64,000 bases of DNA, taken from assembly GCF_000423365.1 (NCBI RefSeq), contig NZ_AUHV01000005.1, positions 124,001-188,000 of the forward strand. Direction: 5' to 3'. Below are positions 34,906-43,282 of this stretch, piece after piece. Both the position numbers and the translations under genes were made by a program. The notes beneath the pieces were generated by a model. It was not told where the DNA came from. It saw only the letters and a list, made by a program, of their open reading frames with translations, and did not search any database. The stretch's first letter is position 1, and each line of letters opens with the position of its first letter. This stretch comes from Maritalea myrionectae DSM 19524 (GTDB lineage: Bacteria; Pseudomonadota; Alphaproteobacteria; Rhizobiales; Devosiaceae).

Positions 34906-36165
34906 TTAGACGCCCAGCACCCTCTTATCTTCAATCACCTTGCCATCATTGGGCAGGCTATCCGGCGCAACCACCTGAATATCGGCCCGCAGTCGCGTTT
35001 CGGCGCGCATGGTTTGTGCGATGTCGTCCAGCAAGCCAGGTGCGACGTTCGCGATTTCGCAAAGCAAGGACATTTGATCCTTGCCATCGGTTTCTGTCAC
35101 TTCAAGCCGAGCACGGCCAATCTCAGGATAGGTTTTGACCACACGCGCAATTTGTTGCGGATGCACAAACATGCCGCGCACTTTTGTGGTTTGATCTGCG
35201 CGGCCCAACCAGCCCTTCAGCCGCCCATTGGTGCGGCCACAATCAGCTTGACCAGGCAGTGTTGCGGACAAATCGCCCGTCGCAAAGCGGATCAGCGGAT
35301 AAGTTGGATCAAATGTGGTGACCACCACTTCGCCCACCTCGCCATCATTGACTGGATCGCCGGTACCCGGACGCACAATCTCGACAAGGCAATCCTCGGC
35401 CATCACCATGCCGTCGCCCTCAGTTTCATAAGCGATCAGCCCCAATTCAGCGGTGCCGTAGCATTGGCGCACAGCGATGTTTTCACCTTCATAGAACTCA
35501 CGCATGGCCGGAAACAACGGACCACCAGACACCAACGCATGGCGCACACAGCTGATATCTTTGCCCAAGCCTTTTGCTTTTTCCAAAATGATTTGCAAAA
35601 AGTCTGGCGTGCCAACATAGCCGGAAATCTGGAAATGATTGAACGCATCGACCAGCGTTTCCGTGTTGCCCACGCCTGCAGGGAAAACCGTTGCGCCCAA
35701 TTTGGCGGCCGCCTCGTCAAACATAAAGCCGGCCGGGGTGAGGTGATAGGAAAAGCAATTGGCGATCAGGTCACCCTTGCGCATTCCAGCGGCATAAAGG
35801 GCAGATGCCATGCGCCATGGATCGGGCACATCAGCTTGCGGTTCAACAATTGGCCCAGGCGAAAAGAAGACGCGCTTGATCCGACCTTGGTCGGTGGCGA
35901 TGCCACCGAATAAATCATCCCCCGCTTGCAACGTCACCAGATCGTTTTTACGCAGGATGGGCAGACGCGCCAAATCCTCACGCGACTGGATGTTTTCCGG
36001 GTCAATATCGGCCAGCGCGTTCTGCCAATAGGGCGACGAAGATTTGGCGTGCCCCAATTGCTTGCGCAGCTTGGCCATCAACCCAGTTTGCCGGAACAGC
36101 GGATCTTGGATTTCAGCCTTGTCAAAAAAAGTGGTTGTTGCTTGGTTTTCCACGCGCGCACCCAT
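34906..36165 (-). CDS. PaaK-like AMP-forming ligase with degenerate P-loop
   Basis: A 419-residue protein of the phenylacetate-CoA ligase family, which forms aryl-CoA thioesters from acids, ATP and CoA. The family scaffold is clear (AKLRKQLGHAKSSSPYWQNA, LPILRKNDL, RQCYGTAELG, FATGDLSA, RGMFVHPQQIARVV). However, the normal SSSGTTGKPT loop is replaced by FFSPGPIVEPQAD. The ATG at 36165 overlaps the livF stop (TAATG), so it is the last gene of the transporter operon. It may use an unusual nucleotide-binding mode or act as a non-ligase. The substrate is unknown, possibly aromatic or branched acid. Confidence 0.82.
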   Translation of the reverse strand: MGARVENQATTTFFDKAEIQDPLFRQTGLMAKLRKQLGHAKSSSPYWQNALADIDPENIQSREDLARLPILRKNDLVTLQAGDDLFGGIATDQGRIKRVFFSPGPIVEPQADVPDPWRMASALYAAGMRKGDLIANCFSYHLTPAGFMFDEAAAKLGATVFPAGVGNTETLVDAFNHFQISGYVGTPDFLQIILEKAKGLGKDISCVRHALVSGGPLFPAMREFYEGENIAVRQCYGTAELGLIAYETEGDGMVMAEDCLVEIVRPGTGDPVNDGEVGEVVVTTFDPTYPLIRFATGDLSATLPGQADCGRTNGRLKGWLGRADQTTKVRGMFVHPQQIARVVKTYPEIGRARLEVTETDGKDQMSLLCEIANVAPGLLDDIAQTMRAETRLRADIQVVAPDSLPNDGKVIEDKRVLGV

Positions 36166-36992
36166 TATAACCAACGCTTGCGGCGTTTGTAGCTTTTGAT
36201 GTCTTTGAACGAACGGCGTTCGCCGCCGCCGCCCAGATAGAATTCTTTTACGTCCTCATTGTCCATCAGCTCTTGCGCCGAGCCATCGAGCACGATTTTG
36301 CCGTTTTCCATAATGTAGCCTTCGTCGGCCACGTGCAGCGCCATATTGGCGTTTTGCTCCACCAGCAAAATGGAGATGCCCAATTCGCGATTGAGCCGTT
36401 TGATGATGCCGAAGACCTCTTTCACCAATAGGGGCGAAAGGCCCATGGAAGGTTCATCCATTAAAATCAGTTTTGGTTTGGCCATCATGGCCCGGCCAAT
36501 GGCCAACATCTGCTGTTCGCCGCCGGACAAATAGCCTGCCAAGCCCGTGCGCTCTTTCAAGCGCGGGAAGAAGCGGAACACTTCTTCAATCTCTTCTTTC
36601 AATTTGGCTTTGGGGCGCGAATAGGCACCCAAGCGCAAATTCTCAATCACGGTCATATCTTGCAAAATGCCGCGACCTTCCATCACCAAAAATACGCCTT
36701 TGCGCACCAGCGCTTCGGGGCCGATTTCGGTAATGTCCTCGCCTTCATATTGAATGGAACCGCGTGTGACTTCCCCATCTTCAGAGGCCAACAAATTGGT
36801 GATGGCTTTTAAGGTGGTGGATTTGCCGGCCCCATTGGTGCCCAACAGGGCGGTAATTTTACCCCGTTGGACATTGAGGTTGAGGCCGCGCAGCACGAGG
36901 ATCACCTCGTTAAACACCACCTCAATATTATTGACGGAAAGGATGGTATCAGTTGCCATCGCTTCACCGGTTGCGGCTATTTGTGGTTTCAT
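36165..36992 (-). CDS. livF: Branched-chain amino acid-type ABC transporter ATPase LivF
   Basis: ABC ATPase of 275 residues. Walker A GTNGAGKST, signature LSGGEQQ and Walker B LILMDEPSMGL followed by SILLVEQNA, the LivF-type ending, are present. The extra 25-residue C-terminus is basic (SYKRRKRW). It is preceded by AAGGAGG. It pairs with LivG (42301-43110) to drive the LivH-LivM permease. The HAAT family includes amino acid, urea and aromatic acid transporters, so the substrate is not fixed. Confidence 0.92.
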   Translation of the reverse strand: MKPQIAATGEAMATDTILSVNNIEVVFNEVILVLRGLNLNVQRGKITALLGTNGAGKSTTLKAITNLLASEDGEVTRGSIQYEGEDITEIGPEALVRKGVFLVMEGRGILQDMTVIENLRLGAYSRPKAKLKEEIEEVFRFFPRLKERTGLAGYLSGGEQQMLAIGRAMMAKPKLILMDEPSMGLSPLLVKEVFGIIKRLNRELGISILLVEQNANMALHVADEGYIMENGKIVLDGSAQELMDNEDVKEFYLGGGGERRSFKDIKSYKRRKRWL

Positions 36993-37022
36993 TTTTACGC
37001 CTCCTTTCCGTCAATCAGCTTC

Positions 37023-38255
37023 TTACAGGCCCAACCAGTCGTCACGACGTGGCAATGTGGTTTCATCGATACGCTCGATTTTCACTTCACCATCTTCGTA
37101 AGACCCTTGGTTGATCGCCACGGTCATCAGGCCGCGGTGGTCTTTATCTGTCCAAGTTGAAGGCAAGCACACGCCCTCAAGGCCTTCAGGCACCCAATCT
37201 TGCTTGGCGTACATGCCCTTTTTGATGTTCTCGCCGGTGATGCCGCCATTGGCTTTCGCCCATTTCATGGCGTCCATCATGTAGTAAGCCGAGCAAATGC
37301 CACGGATATAGTGGTGGGTTGGCTTGCCGCCGTCAGAAAACTCACCTGACTCAGCGATTTCGGTGACCAAATCCATGCCCGGTACGTCTTGACCGTAAAA
37401 TGGTGTTGATGATGGGAAGATCATGTTCTCTGCCTGTGAGGCTTCGATGGTCACATAGTCACCAGCCCACACATTGCCCATATAGTTGGCTTCAACGCCT
37501 ACGGTGCCGCATGATTTAAGCAGGGCCACAACAGAACCGCCCAAATTGGCGAGGTAGACATATTGTGCGCCGCTTTCCTTGATGGTCAGACACTGGGCTT
37601 TAAAATCACCCGGCGCCATTGGCACCACAACGGGCTCAGCTACGGTCATGCCAAGCTCTTCAGCGTAAGACTTACACGCTTCTTTTGGCGCATTTGGATA
37701 GGGGTGGTTGTCGCCCGCGTGCAAGAAGGTTGGGTTTTCAATGCCCTTAGATTCCGCATCGGTTGCCGCCCACTGTGCTAATGCCCGGCAAGTATCAGAA
37801 TAAGATGGGCCATAGAAGAAGTTATATGGCGCAGGCTTTTTCGTCGCTGGGTTTGACCCTTGTGGATCGGTTAGGTGCGCAGAATAAGATGCGGAATATA
37901 CCGGGATTTTATCTTTCGCCACAAAGGAAATCAGCGCCTCTGTATCGGCAGTGCCCCAGCCCTGCATGGCGACCATGCCACGACCAGCCCATGCTTTATA
38001 AGCGGCCAATGCTTCTGGCACTTTGTAAGCATAATCCACTTGGGTGAGTTCGATTTGCGTGCCGTCAATGCCGCCATTGGCGTTCACATATTGAATGGCA
38101 TCATAAACACCAGGGCCATAGGCTTTACCCACAAAGGCAGTTGGGCCCGTATAGTCAACCAAATGGCCAACAAAGACGCTATCTTGCGCCATTGCGGCAG
38201 AACTCATCAGCATGGATGCTGACAGAGCCAGTAATGTCAATTTATTGCGTTTCAC
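37023..38255 (-). CDS. Periplasmic substrate-binding protein of the Liv-type transporter
   Basis: A 410-residue exported type I periplasmic-binding protein. The signal peptide is residues 1-23 (cleavage after AMA). The mature protein starts FVGHLVDYTGPTAFVGKAYGPG, then has GPSYSDTCRALAQWAA and a C-terminal PEGLEGVC segment. This subtype is larger than leucine-binding LivJ/LivK and is usual in operons containing acyl-CoA ligases, so the ligand may be an aromatic or organic acid rather than an amino acid. It is inserted between livF and livM. Confidence 0.9.
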   Translation of the reverse strand: MKRNKLTLLALSASMLMSSAAMAQDSVFVGHLVDYTGPTAFVGKAYGPGVYDAIQYVNANGGIDGTQIELTQVDYAYKVPEALAAYKAWAGRGMVAMQGWGTADTEALISFVAKDKIPVYSASYSAHLTDPQGSNPATKKPAPYNFFYGPSYSDTCRALAQWAATDAESKGIENPTFLHAGDNHPYPNAPKEACKSYAEELGMTVAEPVVVPMAPGDFKAQCLTIKESGAQYVYLANLGGSVVALLKSCGTVGVEANYMGNVWAGDYVTIEASQAENMIFPSSTPFYGQDVPGMDLVTEIAESGEFSDGGKPTHHYIRGICSAYYMMDAMKWAKANGGITGENIKKGMYAKQDWVPEGLEGVCLPSTWTDKDHRGLMTVAINQGSYEDGEVKIERIDETTLPRRDDWLGL

Positions 38256-38339
38256 TTTTGTCTCCTCTTTACCCTCGGCAATATTGTTTTTGTTGGCGCT
38301 TCATAGCCGGGGATGAACGCCTTTTGATCTACCTTCGCG

Positions 38340-39404
38340 CTATCGCGAGAAGGGGAAGAGTTTCCAACTGGCGCGGATTTGCTGCCAGCGGTGGATGAGC
38401 CCTTCTGGCTCAAAAATCAAAAACAGGATGATGGCGGCACCGATGGACATTTGCTTCACATAGGATTTGCCGCTTTCCATGGCCGGAAAGACATAGGCTG
38501 CCATTGTGGTGAGGCTTTCCATCACTTGTGGCAGCAGCAAAATGAACGCCGCGCCCAGAATGGCCCCATAGACCGACCCCAGACCACCAATAATGATCAT
38601 GGCCAAGAATTGGATCGACAACAGAATGGTGAAACCTTCCACCGACACATATTCGAGATAGTGACCGAACAAGGCGCCAGCCAAGCCCGCAAAGAATGAT
38701 GAGATGCCGAATGATAGAATACGATATTTGGTGAGATTGACGCCCATCACTTCGGCGCTCAAATAGTGATCGCGCACCGCCACAAAGGCCCGGCCATCAC
38801 GAGAGCGCAGCAGATTGGTCACGGCCACCGCTGTCACCACCAACCAGAACATCACCAGATAAAAATAACGCAGATCACTATCAAAGGCGAAGCCGAAAAT
38901 ACTGGGCCGCTCGGCGAGTGCGCCGTAAACACCGCCGGAAAACCAGTCTGCCCGCGAGAAAAAGTCGGTCAGGATAAACTGGGACGCCAGCGTGGCAATG
39001 GCCAAATAAAGGCCCTTAATGCGCGCGGCCGGCACGCCGAAAATCATCCCCACGGCTGTGGTCAAAACGGCGGCGGCAGGCATGGCGATAAGCACCGGCA
39101 CCCCGAAAGAGTTGGCCAACCAAGCGCTGGCAAAAGCGCCGAAGCCGAAGAACGCAGCGTGCCCCAAAGATATCTGGCCAGTGGTGCCGACCAGAATATT
39201 CAAGCCAATGGCAGCGATGGCATAGATGCCGATCAGGATCAGCTGGGTGAGCCAATAGTTGCCGATAAATGGCGCGGCCACAATTACCACCGCCAGCAAC
39301 ACCAGAGCGGAGCGCGTTTCGAAGTGGGTTTTGAACAGGCGATTATCGTCCTTATAGGTGGTGCGGAAATCGCCAGCAGGTCGCGGATTAGGTACGTATG
39401 ACAT
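38340..39404 (-). CDS. livM: ABC transporter permease LivM
   Basis: A 354-residue inner-membrane permease with about nine helices. The family motifs are NILVGTTGQISLGHAAFFGFGA (about 69-90) and MIIIGGLGSVYGAILGAAF (about 289-307), the EAA-like loop that contacts the ATPases. It has a longer hydrophilic N-terminus (about 30 residues) than E. coli LivM. It is 12 bases downstream of livH, and forms the channel with it. Confidence 0.92.
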   Translation of the reverse strand: MSYVPNPRPAGDFRTTYKDDNRLFKTHFETRSALVLLAVVIVAAPFIGNYWLTQLILIGIYAIAAIGLNILVGTTGQISLGHAAFFGFGAFASAWLANSFGVPVLIAMPAAAVLTTAVGMIFGVPAARIKGLYLAIATLASQFILTDFFSRADWFSGGVYGALAERPSIFGFAFDSDLRYFYLVMFWLVVTAVAVTNLLRSRDGRAFVAVRDHYLSAEVMGVNLTKYRILSFGISSFFAGLAGALFGHYLEYVSVEGFTILLSIQFLAMIIIGGLGSVYGAILGAAFILLLPQVMESLTTMAAYVFPAMESGKSYVKQMSIGAAIILFLIFEPEGLIHRWQQIRASWKLFPFSR

Positions 39405-39416
39405 AATTGTTTTCCT

Positions 39417-40313
39417 TTAGATCCGCTCGATGTCTTTGGTGCCGAACAGGCCATAGGGTTTGATCATCAAGATGATGATCAGCACATAGAATGGCGCGAT
39501 CGTGTAGAGGTTGCCGAGGTGTAGATATTGCCCATCGGCAAATTCGGCGAGGTTTTCCAAAACCCCCACAATGATGCCGCCCACAACAGCCCCAACAATG
39601 GAATCAAGGCCGCCCAGGATCACTGCCGGGAACACTTTAATCCCAACAAAGGCAAGCGAGTTGGACACTGAGTTCACAATGCCAATCACAATGCCCGCCA
39701 CGCCGGACACCATGGCTGAGATGGCCCATGCCATGGCAAATGTTTGCTTGACCGAAATGCCCAAGCTTTGGGCGATTTGCTGATCAAACGCGGTGGCGCG
39801 CATGGCCAGACCGTGCCGGGTGAAGCGGAAGAACCAAAAGAAGACGGCCATAATCACAACCGACAAGACAAGGGAGAGTAAGTAGGCCACTTCCACATTC
39901 AACCCGGCAATATTGATCACATCGGTGGTGCCGAACACATCCGGGAACCGTTTTGCATCATTGCCGAAAATCCAGTTCATCAGCGCCTGCATAAAGATCG
40001 ACAGACCGATCGTGACCATAATCACGGAGATGATGGGTTCACCAATTAAGGGCCTTAAGATCACCGTTTGCACAATGATACCGAACGCCACCATGAAAAT
40101 CAGGGTGAAGATGAAGGCCAAAAAGAATGGCAATTGCATATTGGTGACCAGTGCTAAGCACACCCATGCGCCGAGCACGAGAAATTCGCCCTGAGCAAAG
40201 TTCACCACTTGGGTGGATTTGTAGATCAGCACAAAGCACATGGCGACAACGCCATAAAGCATGCCCACGATGAGGCCATTGATCAAAAGCTGGAAGAAGA
40301 GTTCCCATTTCAT
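39417..40313 (-). CDS. livH: ABC transporter permease LivH
   Basis: A 298-residue permease with eight hydrophobic helices. The opening LFFQLLINGLIVGMLYGVVA and NFAQGEFLVLGAWV are LivH signatures, and VILGGLDSIVGAVVGGIIVG is the ATPase coupling loop. Its ATG overlaps the stop of the long ligase gene by 4 bases (ATGA), so the ligase and permease are translationally coupled. Confidence 0.93.
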   Translation of the reverse strand: MKWELFFQLLINGLIVGMLYGVVAMCFVLIYKSTQVVNFAQGEFLVLGAWVCLALVTNMQLPFFLAFIFTLIFMVAFGIIVQTVILRPLIGEPIISVIMVTIGLSIFMQALMNWIFGNDAKRFPDVFGTTDVINIAGLNVEVAYLLSLVLSVVIMAVFFWFFRFTRHGLAMRATAFDQQIAQSLGISVKQTFAMAWAISAMVSGVAGIVIGIVNSVSNSLAFVGIKVFPAVILGGLDSIVGAVVGGIIVGVLENLAEFADGQYLHLGNLYTIAPFYVLIIILMIKPYGLFGTKDIERI

Positions 40314-42298
40314 GAGGCAAGGCTCCTTTGTTCAGCCGCTTTCGGGGCTTGGCTTAGATTTTCCACCTTGAGTGAGGTTTTGATGCGCTGCTTGGTGCCA
40401 TCCTGGAAGGAAATCACCGTGTCGATATCGACGCGCTCATCGTCGGAATAAAGCTTACCGATAATGTCGGCATATTTTTCGGCGATCACGCTGCGCCGCA
40501 CCTTTTTGGTCCGGGTCAGTTCGCCGTCATCCGCATCGAGTTCTTTATAGAGCAGCACGAATTTTTGGATGCGCTGGGCTTCGGGCAATGTCTCATTCAC
40601 CCGCTCAACTTCTTCGCGCATCAATTGGTAAATTTCAGGCCGTGCAGCCAAATCGGTATAGGTGGTGAAAGCAATGCGCCGCTGCTCCGCCCATTTTGAC
40701 ACAATCGGATAGCGAATACAGATCATGGCCGCGATATAGGGTTGGTCTTTGCCCAAAATCACCGCTTCGGCCACAAAGGTAGAGAACTTCAATTTGTTCT
40801 CAATGAATTGTGGGGAGAACCGGGTTTGCGTGCTGGTTTCTGACAGATCCTTGATCCGGTCGATCACCACCAGATGGCCTTTGTCATCCAAATAGCCCGC
40901 ATCACCAGTGAGGAAGCGGCCTTGGTCATCAAAGGCCTCTTCGCTTGCTTCCTTGTTCTTATAATAGCCGCTCATCAAATTCGGGTGGCTGACAACAATC
41001 TCGCCCAACCCCTCATGATCGGGATTGATGATGGAGATTGTGCATTCGTTCATTGGGTAGCCCACTGAATTATGGTCGACCTCGTCCCATTTATGGATCG
41101 TATAGGCACCCAAGCCTTCTGTTTGGCCATAAAGCTGCTTAAGCGGCACGCCCATGGCTTGGAAAAACTTGAACGTATCGGGGCCCATGGCCGCGCCACC
41201 CGTGGCCGCGGATTTAAGCCGCGAAAAGCCCAAGCGGTCGCGTAAAGCACGGAACAAAATAAGCTCTGCCACTTGATCGCGTTCGCCCCTATCGAGCGCC
41301 GCAATGCCGCGTTCAACGCCCCAATCGAAAATCTTTTGTTTCCATGGGGAGCTTTCCATCATGCGTGAACGGATATCAGCAGCCACCACTTCCCACACAC
41401 GCGGGCTAAGCAACACAAAGTGTGGCCCAATCTCGCGCAGGTCGGACATGGCTGTGTCTTCACTTTCGGGGAAATTGACGATCATCCGGGCGACCAAATT
41501 CCACGCCACGGAATACATTTGCTCCATCACCCAAGACAATGGCAGCACGGCGAGATATTCATCGCCGGCGCTCATTGGGTCCGCCTTCAAATAGTTCACC
41601 GCATGGCCGAGGAATGCCGAATGCTTCCACATGGACAATTTTGGATTGGATGTGGTGCCCGATGTGGTGCACAAAACCGCCACATCATCTGTTTTGGTTG
41701 CCGCAACCATATCTGCATAAGCATTTGGGTTTTTGGCCAGTATATCAGCGCCGATTTTTTCGACATCCGCCAAATAGATCAGCCGCGGATCATCATATTT
41801 CTGCATGCCGCGGGTGTCGTGATAAATGATCTTTTTGATGGACGGGATTTTGTCCCCGAGCATCAAAAACTTATCGACCTGCTCTTCATCTTCCGCCACC
41901 ACGATTTTGGGTTCGGCATAATTGATGAGGTAAGCAATTTCATCTTCCAGCGCGTCGCGATAAATGCCAAGGCTCATGGCCTGATTGGCATGGGCGGCCA
42001 CCTCGCCCCATACCCATTCAGGGCGGTTGTCGCCAATCAACGCCACAACATCGCCCGGCACCACGCCAAACTCTTTAAATGCCAGCGCCATTTTGGCCAC
42101 GTGATCGTTAAACTGGCTCCAGGTGATTTCATTCCAGATGCCGAAATCTTTTTCGCGCTGAGCCACCTGATTGGGGTGCGCTTTGGCATTTGCCGCCAGC
42201 AATTTCGGCAGCGTATCGGCATCCGTGACCGCTTTAAGGTGATGAGACCCGTCAGCCCATTGGATGTCGTTGCCTGATTTTTCCGTGAGGTTGGCCAT
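40310..42298 (-). CDS. Long-chain-type AMP-forming acyl-CoA ligase within the transporter operon
   Basis: A 662-residue ANL-superfamily ligase with the long FadD15-like layout. The P-loop reads CTTSGTTSNPKLSMWKH (about 211-227, Ser-Asn instead of Gly-x before PK), followed by YGQTEGLGAYTIH, FLTGDAGYLDDKGHL and IKDLSETSTQTRFSPQFIEN, the last being the adenylation hinge. It is between livG and livH with 2-base and overlapping junctions. It would trap imported acids as CoA thioesters. Whether they are fatty, aryl or branched acids cannot be told. Confidence 0.88.
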   Translation of the reverse strand: MANLTEKSGNDIQWADGSHHLKAVTDADTLPKLLAANAKAHPNQVAQREKDFGIWNEITWSQFNDHVAKMALAFKEFGVVPGDVVALIGDNRPEWVWGEVAAHANQAMSLGIYRDALEDEIAYLINYAEPKIVVAEDEEQVDKFLMLGDKIPSIKKIIYHDTRGMQKYDDPRLIYLADVEKIGADILAKNPNAYADMVAATKTDDVAVLCTTSGTTSNPKLSMWKHSAFLGHAVNYLKADPMSAGDEYLAVLPLSWVMEQMYSVAWNLVARMIVNFPESEDTAMSDLREIGPHFVLLSPRVWEVVAADIRSRMMESSPWKQKIFDWGVERGIAALDRGERDQVAELILFRALRDRLGFSRLKSAATGGAAMGPDTFKFFQAMGVPLKQLYGQTEGLGAYTIHKWDEVDHNSVGYPMNECTISIINPDHEGLGEIVVSHPNLMSGYYKNKEASEEAFDDQGRFLTGDAGYLDDKGHLVVIDRIKDLSETSTQTRFSPQFIENKLKFSTFVAEAVILGKDQPYIAAMICIRYPIVSKWAEQRRIAFTTYTDLAARPEIYQLMREEVERVNETLPEAQRIQKFVLLYKELDADDGELTRTKKVRRSVIAEKYADIIGKLYSDDERVDIDTVISFQDGTKQRIKTSLKVENLSQAPKAAEQRSLAS

Positions 42299-42300
42299 GA

Positions 42301-43110
42301 TTATCCGACCTCCTTCTCATCATCCATAGAGAAATCATCAATGCCGAGATAAGCGGTTTTCACCTGTTCATCTTCCACCACTTCTTCTGGCAGGCCTTCA
42401 GCAATCTTCTGCCCAAAATCGAGCACCGCAACCCGGTGGGAAATGTCGACCACCACGCCCATATCGTGCTCAATCATCACCACGGTGATGCCATATTGCT
42501 CATTGAGTTCGATGATGTAGCGGGCCATGTCCTCTTTTTCTTCGAGGTTCATGCCCGCCATCGGTTCGTCGAGGAGAATAAGTTTTGGTTTGATCGCAAT
42601 GGCGCGTGCCAATTCCACCCGCTTGCGCAACCCATAGGATAGCGAGCCTGCAGGTTCGTTCCGCACATGCTGAATTTCCAGAAAATCGATAATGTCTTCG
42701 ATCTCGGCGCGGGCAGCCGCTTCTTCTTTTTGTGCGCCCCCCACCCAATAGAGCATGCCAGTGAGAAAATTGTTCTTCATCATATGGTGGCGCCCCACCA
42801 GAATATTGTCGATCACCGACATATGAGAAAACAACGCCAAATTTTGGAAAGTTCGGCCAATGCCGATTTTCGCCCGGTCATTGATAGAGCGCGACAGCAA
42901 ATCCTTGCCATCAAACAGAATTGAGCCTTCCTGCGGCTTGTAGCGCCCGGAAATACAGTTGAGCATGGATGTCTTGCCCGCACCATTGGGGCCGATCAGT
43001 GAGAAAATCTCACCTTCATCAACATGAAACGAAATATCGGTGAGCGCTTTCACGCCCCCAAAACGCAAAGAAATGTCGGTTACATCCAACATCTTTGTTG
43101 GTTCTGTCAC
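42301..43110 (-). CDS. livG: Branched-chain amino acid-type ABC transporter ATPase LivG
   Basis: ABC ATPase of 269 residues with Walker A GPNGAGKTS, signature SYGLRKRVELARAIA (the LivG variant of LSGGQ), Walker B LILLDEPMAGMN and H-loop MIEHDMGVV. The GTG at 43110 is chosen because GGAGG sits seven bases upstream. A Met six codons later is also possible, and the TTG upstream lies on the Shine-Dalgarno. It is the first gene of the transporter operon, divergent from the histidine kinase gene over 172 bases. Confidence 0.92.
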   Translation of the reverse strand: MTEPTKMLDVTDISLRFGGVKALTDISFHVDEGEIFSLIGPNGAGKTSMLNCISGRYKPQEGSILFDGKDLLSRSINDRAKIGIGRTFQNLALFSHMSVIDNILVGRHHMMKNNFLTGMLYWVGGAQKEEAAARAEIEDIIDFLEIQHVRNEPAGSLSYGLRKRVELARAIAIKPKLILLDEPMAGMNLEEKEDMARYIIELNEQYGITVVMIEHDMGVVVDISHRVAVLDFGQKIAEGLPEEVVEDEQVKTAYLGIDDFSMDDEKEVG

Positions 43111-43282
43111 AATTTTCCTCCCCAAAGGCGCTTGACCTCAAATCAAATTGAGTTTCGTCTATAAGCTCAATCAAGTGCAATGCCTTTACCCAAGTTTTAA
43201 CCAAGGGGGGTTGCCAGATTATGCCCGAATTGTACGCAATTGTGACAAGTGCGTTTTGCGGGCTGAGGAGGACAGATACGCC

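Noticed and set aside
36754-37101. A 115-codon plus-strand frame in the Liv region
   Set aside because: It sits antisense to livF and the binding-protein gene end and has no ribosome-binding site or domain.
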